DNA of 64,000 nucleotides from Vitreoscilla sp. (GCA_030150505.1 JASLFS010000003.1:1-64000); one strand, 5' to 3'; shown: positions 8,679 to 18,847, counted from the stretch's first letter. Made by a program: numbers and translations. Notes: generated by a model from the letters alone, not told the origin.

Positions 8679-9200
8679 TTAATCATTCATAATTTCATCG
8701 TAAACTTGAATCGTCACTTGAGTTTTATCGTTCTTACCCCATGCTCTAACGGTAATACGATAAATATTCGTGCTTTCTGGATTATCTTTGCCCATCCATT
8801 CGATAATATATCTTGGATTTTTATGAGCATTTTCACCTACTTTAAACTCAACTGATTTATCATCAGAAAAGGCATTTGAAGTCGTCCAATGAGGCGTTTC
8901 AAAGTTAGGTAAACACCAACCACCCTTACAATCTTTATCAAAATCTTTTTTATTATCTTCAGAATCGCTAGACAATCGATCCAACAGCTTTGCCTCAGCA
9001 TCCCTAACCGCAGCTTCCGCAATAGAAACAGCAAACTGCCTATCCGCAGTATTACTACTTGATCTTAGCTCGGTATTTGTCCATTGCGTCCCTGCCACAA
9101 CAGCAACAGCAATTAAAACTAAAATAACCAACACCATAAACAGTGAGAAACCCTGCTGTTTATGGCTACTTTTCCCTAAATACCTGGTTCGTTTGCACAT
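8679..9200 (-). CDS. pilK: minor pilin PilK/PilX-type assembly protein
   Basis: A 173-aa prepilin with the cleavage site QG|FSLFMVLVILVLIAVAVV. Glu5 is replaced by Met, which is usual for the PilX/PilK and GspK-like tip-complex pilins, so it is not a defect. The ATG has GAGGGG 7 bases upstream and lies inside the end of pilJ (25-base overlap). It is part of the minus-strand operon pilH-I-J-K-X that primes type IV pilus assembly at the inner membrane. Confidence 0.85.
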   Translation of the reverse strand: MCKRTRYLGKSSHKQQGFSLFMVLVILVLIAVAVVAGTQWTNTELRSSSNTADRQFAVSIAEAAVRDAEAKLLDRLSSDSEDNKKDFDKDCKGGWCLPNFETPHWTTSNAFSDDKSVEFKVGENAHKNPRYIIEWMGKDNPESTNIYRITVRAWGKNDKTQVTIQVYDEIMND

Positions 9201-10318
9201 ACATTTGCCCCTCGCACAGTTGCCACAATTTGATAGTCTAAACTACCATCTTTTTCTGAATTATTACCACTCTTTAAACTTATATTAATTTCAACCATCA
9301 CAGGTGTTGTAACATCATTGTTTTTATTTTTAACCAAAACAGATGACTGCTCAGTAAAACCATTTTTCACCTTGCTAACACAGCCTTTATCACTAGCTGT
9401 CCCATCAAGATAATAGCCATCAATCACCATATCACTAGAATCATAGCCAGTACTATCCAAAAGTAATTGCGGCTTAGCAATGTTATAAAAAGCATTGCTA
9501 TATGTTTTACCTGCACCATCGAAATCCATTTGAATACGATACAAACCACGGCGTCCCGTATCTAAACTGGTCGCAAAGAAATAAACTTCCTCATAATATG
9601 GTCTTACTGTTGTGACGCTTTTAAACGAAGAGCAATCACCTGTATTGCATTCTGGATTAGCTGCGATAGATTCATCATTTTTACTAGAAGCTGCAATACT
9701 TGGTAGCAACTTAGCTGATTCACAATCAGAAATAACCACCCAGGTTTTTTTATCCATCAATGGAATAAGTGTTTTATCTTTTGTTCCCCATACTGAGAAA
9801 TCAGGATGAATACCTTGTTGGCCTTTGGGATCAAAATCCAAACCAACCGTGCCCTGAATCGCAATGGCAGTATTACCAAAATCTTTAAATTTATTCTTCA
9901 ATCCTGCTAATTTAGTGGTTAACTCATTTTCCTTTAATATACGAACGTTTTGGTATTTCGAATTCTTCATGCTGCTTTCATCTAAGCCATCAAAGAAAAG
10001 TGACTGCAGCTTAGCATTACCATTTATGGCCACAGAACTGGCTTTAAGCTTATTATCAGCAATATTATCGTTATAAGCATAACAACCATAACTACCCGCA
10101 TTACGAATAACATGAGATAGCATATTAGCGGTTGTTCTTAACTCTTGCTGTAAAGTAATTCGCTGCATACTGTCACGATTTAATTGTTTGGTTTTAATGT
10201 ATGCACCAGTTGTTGCTAAAATAATAATTAAACTTAATGCACTGGCAACAAGCAATTCAATTAATGTAAAACCCTGCTGTTTTGCAGGCAAAGCATTTTT
10301 ATAATGATTCATTTTCAT
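9176..10318 (-). CDS. pilJ: minor pilin PilJ/PilW-type assembly protein
   Basis: At 380 aa this is the large member of the minor pilin set, matching PilW/PilJ. It has the leader MKMNHYKNALPAKQQG, the prepilin cleavage site and FTLIELLVASALSLIIILATTGAY with Glu5. Its start codon overlaps the pilI stop (TAATG), and its end overlaps pilK by 25 bases, so the proteins are translationally coupled. In Neisseria the orthologous protein is needed for piliation and transformation. Confidence 0.87.
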   Translation of the reverse strand: MKMNHYKNALPAKQQGFTLIELLVASALSLIIILATTGAYIKTKQLNRDSMQRITLQQELRTTANMLSHVIRNAGSYGCYAYNDNIADNKLKASSVAINGNAKLQSLFFDGLDESSMKNSKYQNVRILKENELTTKLAGLKNKFKDFGNTAIAIQGTVGLDFDPKGQQGIHPDFSVWGTKDKTLIPLMDKKTWVVISDCESAKLLPSIAASSKNDESIAANPECNTGDCSSFKSVTTVRPYYEEVYFFATSLDTGRRGLYRIQMDFDGAGKTYSNAFYNIAKPQLLLDSTGYDSSDMVIDGYYLDGTASDKGCVSKVKNGFTEQSSVLVKNKNNDVTTPVMVEINISLKSGNNSEKDGSLDYQIVATVRGANVCANEPGI

Positions 10319-10938
10319 TACTGAGTAACCTCCATCTGATAGGTATACACAATGCGAGAATCATCACCATCAACTAATAAATCAGTATTGTCTTCAATGT
10401 TAGAATCATAAAAGAACCAAGCTACTTTTACCAAACTACCATGCTTACCATTTTCCTCTGGAGCACATTTTAGAAAATCTTTAATATCTGAAACTTTGCT
10501 TGGTGGCGCTGATGTGAAAAACTCAGTTTTTGGACACACTTTAATTTTAACATCCGCATGACGAAGCTGATGTGTCAAACCGTCCTTAAAGCTCTTAACT
10601 TGCTCACAAGCTCTGTCTTCTGCACTTTTACCTGTGCCACATTTTTGGTTTCCGCTCACATCAACATAATGCTCATAGCTTCGATATGAAGCCAAATCCT
10701 CATCATCAGAAACAACAACAACTGGGTTAGCTAACATTTTTTCAACTAAATTCTCGGTTGCAGTGGCAACCTCTGTTAAATAATAAGATTCTCGAATACT
10801 GGTTTGTGTCTTTAATTGCAAAGAAATAAATGCCAATAACCCGAAAGCAACCACAAACATAGAAACCACAACTTCTAATAAAGTCGTTCCTGTTTGTTTT
10901 GACTTATTAACTAAAACTGTCTGATGGTTATGTTTCAT
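10318..10938 (-). CDS. pilI: minor pilin PilI/PilV-type assembly protein
   Basis: A 206-aa prepilin of the PilV family: TG|TTLLEVVVSMFVVAFGLLAFISLQ with Glu5. Mature residue 1 is Thr rather than Phe, as in several PilV proteins. I chose the ATG at 10938 because a perfect GGAGGA stands 5 bases before it and it forms an ATGA overlap with the pilH stop. It is the second gene of the minor pilin operon. Confidence 0.87.
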   Translation of the reverse strand: MKHNHQTVLVNKSKQTGTTLLEVVVSMFVVAFGLLAFISLQLKTQTSIRESYYLTEVATATENLVEKMLANPVVVVSDDEDLASYRSYEHYVDVSGNQKCGTGKSAEDRACEQVKSFKDGLTHQLRHADVKIKVCPKTEFFTSAPPSKVSDIKDFLKCAPEENGKHGSLVKVAWFFYDSNIEDNTDLLVDGDDSRIVYTYQMEVTQ

Positions 10939-11588
10939 TTTTCCTCCATGCTTTTCGGGCAAGAGCACAATTTACCAATATAATCCTTACGTTGATAATC
11001 ATTGCCTTTACAAGCGACAGCTCTGCCACCAAAATCAATGTACATGGTTCGACATTTATTGGCTGGTTGCCCTTTCTCAGCAAAAACATACCGTCTTGCT
11101 TTTACTTCTCCGATACTATCTCCACTACCTTGATAGCCCAAAATATCCTTACTGATATCCAATTTTGTAAGTGGGGCATCTAATGAATCTAGTTGCTGAA
11201 CAAGAACATCAACCTTTTTATCCACATAAAAAGTACGCTGAGCCTCACCAGAATCAAGCTCACCATCTCTATCGTAATCGGCAAAAGAGGTTAATCCTTT
11301 TGCATATAATTTACTAACATTCCCAGATTTACCAGACTGGCAACCATTTGATTTACCATCTGACTTTAAAGTTGCACCGCACAAATAAACAGGAACCCCT
11401 TGGCGAACAGCTTCTTGACGAGCAGCATTAATCACATTAACAAATCCATAAACAGATTCATTTAATTTTGCTCCTGACGTCATGCTACTCATTGATGGCA
11501 AGGCAATTGCTGCAAAGATCGCCATAATAACCACAGTGACCATAAGCTCTACAAGAGAAAAGCCCTGCTGTTGCTGATAACTACGCAT
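10935..11588 (-). CDS. pilH: minor pilin PilH/FimT (GspH-like)
   Basis: First gene of the minor pilin operon. The 217-aa protein begins MRSYQQQQG|FSLVELMVTVVIMAIFAAIALPSM, a standard prepilin N-terminus with Glu5, then a GspH/FimT-like body (NVINAARQEAVRQGVPVYLCG). FimT in some bacteria binds DNA in transformation; whether this one does is not evident. Start ATG 11588 has AGGA 6 bases upstream; 9 further codons upstream are open but lack a site. The 3' end overlaps pilI by 4 bases. Confidence 0.87.
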   Translation of the reverse strand: MRSYQQQQGFSLVELMVTVVIMAIFAAIALPSMSSMTSGAKLNESVYGFVNVINAARQEAVRQGVPVYLCGATLKSDGKSNGCQSGKSGNVSKLYAKGLTSFADYDRDGELDSGEAQRTFYVDKKVDVLVQQLDSLDAPLTKLDISKDILGYQGSGDSIGEVKARRYVFAEKGQPANKCRTMYIDFGGRAVACKGNDYQRKDYIGKLCSCPKSMEEK

Positions 11589-11737
11589 ATAAATCCTATA
11601 GAAAAATAGCTGCACTATTCAATACAAATGAATATTAACAAGCAGCTAAGACACTAGCCATTAAAGTAGGACTAATGGTAATTTATAAAGATAAGCGATA
11701 AGCTAATTTTATAATTTGATATTTATTTAAAAATAAT

Positions 11738-11760
11738 TAATTATTTGCTTTTCAAATAAT
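11738..11760 (-). terminator. possible weak terminator after dnaB
   Basis: A short A/T-only inverted repeat (ATTATTTG with its complement CAAATAAT) lies directly after the dnaB stop on the minus strand and is followed by A/T-rich sequence with a short T run. The stem is weak, so confidence is low. Confidence 0.35.
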
Positions 11761-11761
11761 A

Positions 11762-13168
11762 TTATTCCTCAGAGAAGCCGAAACCACCATCAGGTAAAGC
11801 AGCATTATCAAATTTTGCAAATTGACCTAAGAATGTCAAAATAACTTTACCAGTGGGACCATTACGATGCTTACCAATAATGGCTTCCGCATATCCTTTA
11901 TAGGGTGAGTCGGCATTATAATACTCATCACGATACATAAATATAATAATATCAGCATCTTGCTCAATAGCACCTGACTCCCTTAAGTCAGACATCATTG
12001 GTCTCTTATCTGTTCTTTGCTCAACAGAGCGAGACAACTGCGACAAAGCAATAACAGGAACTTGCAGTTCTTTTGCCAATGCTTTTAATGATCGTGAAAT
12101 CTCACCCAATTCAGAAGATCGATTATCCCCTCTTCCAGAACCTGACATTAACTGTAAATAGTCAATCACAATCAAGCCCAGTTTTCCATCATAACGACGA
12201 GCTAATCGTCGAGCGCGCGCTCTTAATTCAAGCGCCGTTAACCCTGGGGTTTCATCAATAAAAATAGGCGCATTGGATAACTTCATTACAGCCTCATTTA
12301 AATGCCCCCAATGATCATCTTCTAATCGTCCAGTTCTCAAAACGTGTTGGTCCAAACGACCAACAGAACCTAGCATACGCATCACCAGCTGCGTACCGCC
12401 CATCTCCATAGAGAAAACAGCAACAGGTAAATTCTCAACAACACCAACATGCTCGGCAATATTCATAGAAAATGCCGTTTTACCCATTGATGGGCGACCC
12501 GCCACAATCACTAAATCCCCAGGTTGCAAACCCGAGGTTTTATTATCCAAATCAGTAAAGCCAGTAGAAACACCCGTCACTTCATCAGGATCTTCTCTTG
12601 AATACAATGCATCAATTCGCTCAACAACTTCACTTAGCAAGTCTGGCATTTCCAAAAAGCCCTGCTGAGAACGACTGGTACTCTCCGCAATTTGGAATAC
12701 TTTATTTTCAGCCTCATCCAATAATTGAGCAGCTTCTTTACCTTGTGGGTTATACGCATTTCGTGCAATATCAGTACCAACTTGCGCTAGCTGACGCATA
12801 ATAGATCGCTCTCGAACAATCTCAGCATAACGCCGAATATTCGCAGCAGAAGGGGTATTTTGAGCCAAATCGACTAAATAAACTAACCCACCAATATCAT
12901 TCAGCTCTTCTCTACGTTGTAATTCTTCTTGAACGGTAATCACATCAGCTGGGCGAGAAAGCTCAATTAATGATGAGATGGCACGAAAAATAAAACGATG
13001 TTCTTGTCGATAAAAGTCATCAGCCATTAGCACATCAGCAATTCTATCCCATGCTGAATTTTCCAATAACAAACCACCGAGAACAGACTGCTCAGCCTCT
13101 AAAGAGTGTGGAGGCAACGACAAAGCTGCCACATCTTGATCAACTACATCTATATTAAAATCATCCAT
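11762..13168 (-). CDS. dnaB: replicative DNA helicase DnaB
   Basis: Hexameric 5'-3' helicase that unwinds DNA at the replication fork. The 468-aa protein has the N-terminal primase-interaction domain (PPHSLEAEQSVLGGLLL), a Walker A motif GRPSMGKTAFS, Walker B LIVIDYLQLM, the DnaB signature around SRSLKALAKELQVPVIALSQLSR and the C-terminal KHRNGPTG arginine-finger region. No intein is present. I chose ATG 13168 (MDDFNID) because AAGGA lies about 7 bases upstream and family members start near here; 27 further codons upstream are open. It stands alone, divergent from sodB. Confidence 0.96.
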   Translation of the reverse strand: MDDFNIDVVDQDVAALSLPPHSLEAEQSVLGGLLLENSAWDRIADVLMADDFYRQEHRFIFRAISSLIELSRPADVITVQEELQRREELNDIGGLVYLVDLAQNTPSAANIRRYAEIVRERSIMRQLAQVGTDIARNAYNPQGKEAAQLLDEAENKVFQIAESTSRSQQGFLEMPDLLSEVVERIDALYSREDPDEVTGVSTGFTDLDNKTSGLQPGDLVIVAGRPSMGKTAFSMNIAEHVGVVENLPVAVFSMEMGGTQLVMRMLGSVGRLDQHVLRTGRLEDDHWGHLNEAVMKLSNAPIFIDETPGLTALELRARARRLARRYDGKLGLIVIDYLQLMSGSGRGDNRSSELGEISRSLKALAKELQVPVIALSQLSRSVEQRTDKRPMMSDLRESGAIEQDADIIIFMYRDEYYNADSPYKGYAEAIIGKHRNGPTGKVILTFLGQFAKFDNAALPDGGFGFSEE

Positions 13169-13347
13169 GCCATTATCCTTACGCAACAGCGGTATTTTAG
13201 CATTGTCTGTCTCCCTTCTGTACCGTTTCATGCAAACTTTGCCAATCATTTCCCCTTTAACAATAATGATTAACCTATAGTCGACTAATGAAAAAAAACG
13301 TACAATGTTTACTTACTATCATTAACCACATACGCTAGGAGATAAGA

Positions 13348-13929
13348 ATGGAACATACACTACCAACACTTCCATATGCACTAGATGCTTTAGAACCACA
13401 TTTGTCAAAAGAAACTTTAGAGTTTCACTATGGCAAACATCACCAAACTTATATCACTAACTTGAATAATCAAATTAAAGGCACTGAATTTGAAGCAATG
13501 TCTTTAGAAGAAATTATCAAAAAATCAACTGGCGGCATGTTTAATAACGCTGCTCAAACTTGGAACCATACGTTTTACTGGTTCAGCCTAACGCCAAATG
13601 GCCAAGGTAAACCTGCTGGTGAATTGGCTACTGCAATTGATGCTAAATGGGGTTCTTTCGAGAAGTTCCAAGAAGCATTTAATACATGTGCAGCTGGCAC
13701 TTTCGGTTCAGGTTGGGCATGGTTGGTAAAAAATGCTGACGGCTCTTTGGATTTAGTATCTACTAGCAATGCAGCTACACCTTTAACAACTGATGCAACG
13801 CCATTGTTGACTTGTGATGTTTGGGAACATGCATACTATATCGATTACCGTAATAGCCGCCCTAACTACTTAGGTGGCTTCTGGAAAATCGTTAATTGGG
13901 ATGAAGTAGCAAAACGCTTTGCAGCTTAA
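13348..13929 (+). CDS. sodB: superoxide dismutase, iron type
   Basis: Cytoplasmic dismutation of superoxide to hydrogen peroxide and oxygen. The four metal ligands are H27 (EFHYGKHH), H74 (WNHTFYW), D157 and H161 (DVWEHAYYIDY). Features such as FNNAAQTWNH and AAGTFGSGWAWL indicate the Fe rather than the Mn enzyme. At 193 aa it matches E. coli SodB exactly. A strong AGGAG precedes the start and a GC-rich hairpin follows the stop, so it is probably monocistronic. Confidence 0.97.
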   Translation: MEHTLPTLPYALDALEPHLSKETLEFHYGKHHQTYITNLNNQIKGTEFEAMSLEEIIKKSTGGMFNNAAQTWNHTFYWFSLTPNGQGKPAGELATAIDAKWGSFEKFQEAFNTCAAGTFGSGWAWLVKNADGSLDLVSTSNAATPLTTDATPLLTCDVWEHAYYIDYRNSRPNYLGGFWKIVNWDEVAKRFAA

Positions 13930-13944
13930 TTCTATGTAAGTGAC

Positions 13945-13975
13945 AAAAAAGCGAAGCATTAGCTTCGCTTTTTTT
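13945..13975. terminator. terminator between sodB and ppiD
   Basis: AAAAAAGCGAAGC pairs with GCTTCGCTTTTTT (13945-13957 and 13962-13974) around a 4-base loop. It has T runs on both strands, so it can stop both convergent genes. Confidence 0.9.
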
Positions 13976-13989
13976 ATCGCCATTCATTT

Positions 13990-15840
13990 TTACTCAATAG
14001 CATTATTATTGCTAACAATACTCTGATTTCCTTGTTGAGTTTTGACTTCCTTACCCAAAGCTTTTAAGTACGAACTCAAAGTCACTTCACCTTGTTGTAC
14101 CGTTAAAACCTTTTTAGCTTGTGGCAACATCTCATCAATATTTCCTGGCAATCGAATATTAGCAACTTCCATCAATACAGGAACAGGCAAACCATCCAAT
14201 AACACATAAGCAGGCTTACCATTAGCGGGCTTAGCTGCCAACATTTGCTCATATGCTTGAGGTGGTAAATTTTGTTTTGCCATCTCTGTTGTCATCACCT
14301 GCTTAGGAGACCATGGCAAATCAACTTTCTCGCCTTTATTTAATTTCACTAAAATCTCTTCAGCTTTTTTCTTCACTAGCTCATTTAGTTTATTATTAAA
14401 GACTTGCTGATGAACCTGATCTTTTACTTCAGCTAGCGTTAATTGCTTAGCAGCTCGAACTTCAGTTGGACGAACAACCCAAATGCTATTATCTTCAACT
14501 GTAATTGGCTCTGAATTGTGTTTCGCAGCAATGGCTTCTTGACTAAAAATAGCTTTAATCAACTCTTCTGGCATTTGATTCGCTTTGGCTTCTGCCTCAG
14601 TAATCCAATCTCCACTCTGCTCAACCGTGATATTTAGCTTTTTAGCCAATTCTTTTAAATCAGTAGGATGATTAAACGCTAAATCAGCCATCTGATCTTT
14701 CGATTCACGAACAGCCTTCAATGCTTTTTGCTCTTTAATTTTAGCAGTCAACTCAGATTTCATACTCTCCATACTAGGAGATGCTTGAATAGCCAATACT
14801 TTAATAATGTGATAACCAAAGTCAGAACTAACCACATCACTAACATCATCTTTTTTCAATTTAAAAGCACTGTCTTCTAATGCTTGGCCCAAGCTGCCAT
14901 CAGCACGAACATTACCTAAATCACCACCTTTTTCAGCACTGGCTTTATCATCTGAATATTGCTTCGCTAAGCTAGCAAAGTCAGCTGGTTTAGCTTTAAC
15001 TTTAGCCAAAACCTCTTCAGCTTTTTTCTTAGCAGCTTGCTTTTCTTCTGCACTAGCACTTGCTGGTGCGGAAATTAAGATATGTGCTATCTGACGAGTT
15101 GGTTTTAAATTAGCTTTCTCTGCATTGTAAGCATTCAGCAATTCTTCTTCTGTTACCGTCTGTTTTTCTAACAAACGACCAGCTGCTAGCACAACAAACT
15201 CAAATTTCACACCTTGAGCTTGCATGTATTCTTTTTGATGTGAGTCATAATATTTCTTAACCTCATCATCAGTTACTTTAATATCTTTTTCCCACATTGC
15301 GTTATTAAAGCTAACAGTGCGGATATCACGCTCTGACTGCATCAAACCAATTAATTGCTTCGCTTGAGCATCACTAACCATCTGTCCATTATTAATTAAG
15401 TTTAAAACAGACATTAAAACAAACTCACGACGAATATTCTCAACGAACATATCTTCTGTTAAGTTAGATTGTTTTAAATAGTTTTTATATAGCTCTTCAC
15501 TAAAAATGCCATTATTCTGAAAAGATGCTTCAGCCATAATAACTTGTTTGATTTGTTCTGGAGAAACGGTAATACCAAGTTTCTTCGCGCCAGCTAGCAA
15601 ATAGCTTTGATTAACCAAAACATCTAAAATATTTTTTTTGACTTCATCTGTAGTAGCACCATCAACACCTTGAGCAACTCGCATCACGTCTTGATCAGTA
15701 ATTTCCTCATCGCCAACTTTCACCAAATAATTGTTATTTGGTGTCATCATCATACCGCCACTAAAACCAATAAAAGTCAGTGCCAATAATCCAATAATGA
15801 CCTTGACCGACCTCTGGTGTTTTTCGACCACTTGAAACAT
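13990..15840 (-). CDS. ppiD: periplasmic chaperone / peptidyl-prolyl isomerase PpiD
   Basis: Membrane-anchored chaperone that works next to the Sec translocon on emerging outer-membrane proteins. The 616-aa protein has one N-terminal transmembrane helix (VKVIIGLLALTFIGFSGGMMM), a SurA-like N-domain, a parvulin domain in the middle (about 250-355, ARQIAHILI to FGYHIIKVL) and a C-terminal region. Total length is close to E. coli PpiD. I prefer ATG 15840 over a TTG 21 bases upstream. It ends the tig-clpP-clpX-lon-hupB-ppiD block. Confidence 0.93.
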   Translation of the reverse strand: MFQVVEKHQRSVKVIIGLLALTFIGFSGGMMMTPNNNYLVKVGDEEITDQDVMRVAQGVDGATTDEVKKNILDVLVNQSYLLAGAKKLGITVSPEQIKQVIMAEASFQNNGIFSEELYKNYLKQSNLTEDMFVENIRREFVLMSVLNLINNGQMVSDAQAKQLIGLMQSERDIRTVSFNNAMWEKDIKVTDDEVKKYYDSHQKEYMQAQGVKFEFVVLAAGRLLEKQTVTEEELLNAYNAEKANLKPTRQIAHILISAPASASAEEKQAAKKKAEEVLAKVKAKPADFASLAKQYSDDKASAEKGGDLGNVRADGSLGQALEDSAFKLKKDDVSDVVSSDFGYHIIKVLAIQASPSMESMKSELTAKIKEQKALKAVRESKDQMADLAFNHPTDLKELAKKLNITVEQSGDWITEAEAKANQMPEELIKAIFSQEAIAAKHNSEPITVEDNSIWVVRPTEVRAAKQLTLAEVKDQVHQQVFNNKLNELVKKKAEEILVKLNKGEKVDLPWSPKQVMTTEMAKQNLPPQAYEQMLAAKPANGKPAYVLLDGLPVPVLMEVANIRLPGNIDEMLPQAKKVLTVQQGEVTLSSYLKALGKEVKTQQGNQSIVSNNNAIE

Positions 15841-15894
15841 AATATTTTTCAGCTCAATCAATAATTAATAATGACGTTATTTTAACGCTTATAG

Positions 15895-15926
15895 AATAAA
15901 AAAGGTGAACGAAATGTTCACCTTCT
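15895..15926 (-). terminator. terminator of hupB
   Basis: GGTGAAC-loop-GTTCACC followed on the minus strand by a run of six T, just after the hupB stop; it separates hupB from ppiD. Confidence 0.8.
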
Positions 15927-15953
15927 CAATGATAAAATCAGTTTTACCCGAGT

Positions 15954-16223
15954 TTACATTGCATCTTTCAATGCTTTACCAGCACGGAACTTCGGTGTTT
16001 TCGCTGCAGGGATCACCAAAGGCTCACCAGTTTTAGGGTTACGACCATTACGTTCTGCGCGCTCGCCCACATAGAAAGTGCCAAAGCCAACCAATGTAAC
16101 AGTATCACCAGATTTCAAAGCAGTTGTTACTGCTTCAATCATACCATCTAGTGCTTTACCAGCTGCTGCTTTAGAGATATCTGCATTTTGTGCAATTGCT
16201 TCGATGAGTTCAGACTTATTCAC
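15954..16223 (-). CDS. hupB: DNA-binding protein HU (beta type)
   Basis: Small nucleoid protein that bends DNA. The 89-aa sequence is complete: MNKSELIEAIA start, the GFGTFYVGERAERNGRNPKTGEPL arm with the DNA-intercalating region, and a C-terminal GKALKDAM. It follows lon, as in E. coli, with its own strong promoter (16289-16318), a GGGAC-type ribosome site and a terminator behind. Confidence 0.96.
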   Translation of the reverse strand: MNKSELIEAIAQNADISKAAAGKALDGMIEAVTTALKSGDTVTLVGFGTFYVGERAERNGRNPKTGEPLVIPAAKTPKFRAGKALKDAM

Positions 16224-16288
16224 AATAAAGTCCCTTTCTATCTTTGTTTAATCACGGACAATTTCCAAGTAGCTTGGAGCATGTATGC

Positions 16289-16318
16289 TTTATAACAAGC
16301 TAAAAAACCTAGTGTCAA
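16289..16318 (-). promoter_or_regulatory. hupB promoter
   Basis: On the minus strand TTGACA (16313-16318), an 18-bp spacer and TATAAA (16289-16294). A small CCAAG-TAG-CTTGG hairpin (16265-16277) falls in the predicted leader of the hupB mRNA. Confidence 0.65.
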
Positions 16319-16465
16319 GCTTAGAATGCACAACAGTCATGCATTTACCCTCTATTTGCCGATATAAGACACAAACTAACAACACCTAGCGCTTTTATGA
16401 CCACTAAACTTGACCTATTTGCTTTTTATCGCTTGCTTCTTTAACCCACTATAAAATACTTGATT

Positions 16466-18847
16466 TTAACCACCAACCAACGGTTTTGGTGCTTCAATTA
16501 ATGAAAAAGATAGCACTTCATCAATCCATTTGACAGGATGAATGGTTAACTCTTCTTTAACATTAGCAGGAATTTCTTCCAAATCTTTTACATTATCGAT
16601 TGGAATTAAAACATGCTTAATGCCACCACGAAGCGCAGCCAATAATTTTTCTTTCAAGCCACCAATTGGCAATACTTCGCCACGCAAAGTAATCTCACCA
16701 GTCATGGCAACATCTGAACGAACGGGTATATTGGTCAAACTTGATACCATCGCTAAAGTCATTGCGATACCAGCACTTGGCCCATCTTTTGGCGTTGCTC
16801 CTTCAGGAACATGCACGTGCATATCAGTTTTTTCATAAAAATCAGGAGCGATGCCCAATTGCTCAGCACGAGAGCGAACCACACTTAGCGCAGCGGTAAT
16901 TGACTCTTGCATCACATCACCTAACTTACCCGTACGAACAATCTGTCCCTTACCTTTCAAGGCAACCGCTTCAATGGTCAATAACTCACCACCAACTTCA
17001 GTCCATGCCAAGCCTGTAACCTGACCAATACGATTTTCTGTTTCAGCAACACCATAATCAAAGCGACGAACACCAAGGTAATCATGCAAATTCTCTGCAT
17101 TAATAACTACTAACTCGCCATCAAATACCTTGCGGCGTGTTTTTTTGCCTGTGCCTTCAGTCAAAACATGTTTCATAACAACTTTACGGCATAGCTTCGC
17201 TACTTCTCTATCCAACGAACGAACGCCAGCCTCTCTGGTGTAATAACGCACAATGTCTCGCACTGCAGACTCATGAATCTCTACTTCACCCTCAAGCAAA
17301 CCATTGGCTTTCATTTGTTTTGGTAGTAAATACTTCAGAGCAATACTAACTTTTTCATCTTCAGTGTAACCTGACAAACGAATAACTTCCATCCTATCCA
17401 ATAATGGCCCAGGAATATTCAAAGTATTGGATGTAGCCACAAACATAACATCAGATAAGTCATATTCAACTTCAGCGTAATGATCTACAAATGTATTATT
17501 TTGTTCTGGATCCAAAACTTCCAATAATGCACTAGCAGGATCACCTCTAAAATCTTGACCAATTTTATCAACTTCATCCAATAAGAATAATGGATTCTTC
17601 ACACCAACTTTGGTCATGTTTTGTAAAATTTTACCTGGCATAGAACCAATATAGGTTCTGCGGTGACCACGAATTTCACTCTCATCACGCATACCACCTA
17701 ATGCCATGCGGACATATTCTCGCCCTGTTGCTTTCGCAATAGACTGTCCCAATGATGTCTTACCAACCCCAGGAGGTCCTACTAAGCATAAAATAGGTCC
17801 TTTTAAGCGATCAACACGTTTTTGAACCGCTAAATACTCCAAAATACGCTCTTTGACTTTATCCAAGCCATAATGATCCGCATCCAAAACCAACTGTGCT
17901 TTGGCAATGTCTTTGTTAACTTTAGATTTCTTCTTCCATGGCAAATCAACCAAGGTATCAATATAATTACGTACAACTGTTGATTCTGCTGACATAGCAG
18001 GCATCATTTTTAATTTTTTCAGTTCTGCTAAAGCTTTGTTTTTTGCTTCATCAGATAAACCAGCTCCGTGAATTTTCTCTTCAAGCGCTTCTAACTCACT
18101 GCTCTCATCATCTTCACCAAGCTCTTTTTGAATAGCTTTTACTTGCTCATTCAAATAATACTCGCGCTGAGATTTTTCCATTTGACGTTTCACACGCCCA
18201 CGAATACGCTTCTCAACTTGCAAAATATCCAATTCTGCTTCTAATTGCTGTAACAAATACTCCATACGCTCAGCAACATTAAAAATTGACAATGCAATTT
18301 GACGCTTGTCCAATTTCATCTGCAAATGCGCAGCAATGGTATCTGTTAAGCGGCTATCATCTTCAATTTCTTGAACATTCGCCACCATTTCTGCTGGGAT
18401 TTTTTTACTAATCTTAGCAAATTGCTCAAACTGATTTAATAAAGTACGGCGCATAGCCTCTTTATCAACATCATTAGCTATCTCTTCAACGACAGGTTCA
18501 ATTTCTGCCAAGAAAAAAGATTCGCTATCATCTATTTCTAAAACCTTTGCACGCTCAACACCTTCAACCAATACTTTAACCGTACCGTCTGGTAACTTTA
18601 GCATCTGCAAAACAGTCGCTACCGTACCGACTTCATGCAACTCATCAGCTGTAGGATTTTCATTACTAGAATTTAATTGAGCCAATAAAAAAACATGAGA
18701 ATCATCTGCCATGGCTTTTTCTAATGCTGCAATAGATTTATCTCGGCCTACAAACAACGGAAGAACCATGTGCGGGTAAATTACTACATCTCGCAATGGC
18801 AGCATTGGTAAGCGCAACTGTTTGTTTTCCTGTTGAACATCGACCAT
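16466..18847 (-). CDS. lon: ATP-dependent protease Lon
   Basis: Cytoplasmic AAA+ serine protease that removes misfolded and regulatory proteins. The 793-aa protein has the N-terminal substrate domain (LPMLPLRDVVIYPHMVLPLFVGR), Walker A GPPGVGKTSLG, Walker B FLLDEVDK, sensor residues, and the protease domain with catalytic Ser691 (DGPSAG) and Lys734 (GGLKEKL). It is a LonA type. It lies between clpX and hupB in the E. coli order. A sigma32-like promoter overlapping a sigma70-like one sits about 40-70 bp upstream, indicating heat induction. Confidence 0.97.
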   Translation of the reverse strand: MVDVQQENKQLRLPMLPLRDVVIYPHMVLPLFVGRDKSIAALEKAMADDSHVFLLAQLNSSNENPTADELHEVGTVATVLQMLKLPDGTVKVLVEGVERAKVLEIDDSESFFLAEIEPVVEEIANDVDKEAMRRTLLNQFEQFAKISKKIPAEMVANVQEIEDDSRLTDTIAAHLQMKLDKRQIALSIFNVAERMEYLLQQLEAELDILQVEKRIRGRVKRQMEKSQREYYLNEQVKAIQKELGEDDESSELEALEEKIHGAGLSDEAKNKALAELKKLKMMPAMSAESTVVRNYIDTLVDLPWKKKSKVNKDIAKAQLVLDADHYGLDKVKERILEYLAVQKRVDRLKGPILCLVGPPGVGKTSLGQSIAKATGREYVRMALGGMRDESEIRGHRRTYIGSMPGKILQNMTKVGVKNPLFLLDEVDKIGQDFRGDPASALLEVLDPEQNNTFVDHYAEVEYDLSDVMFVATSNTLNIPGPLLDRMEVIRLSGYTEDEKVSIALKYLLPKQMKANGLLEGEVEIHESAVRDIVRYYTREAGVRSLDREVAKLCRKVVMKHVLTEGTGKKTRRKVFDGELVVINAENLHDYLGVRRFDYGVAETENRIGQVTGLAWTEVGGELLTIEAVALKGKGQIVRTGKLGDVMQESITAALSVVRSRAEQLGIAPDFYEKTDMHVHVPEGATPKDGPSAGIAMTLAMVSSLTNIPVRSDVAMTGEITLRGEVLPIGGLKEKLLAALRGGIKHVLIPIDNVKDLEEIPANVKEELTIHPVKWIDEVLSFSLIEAPKPLVGG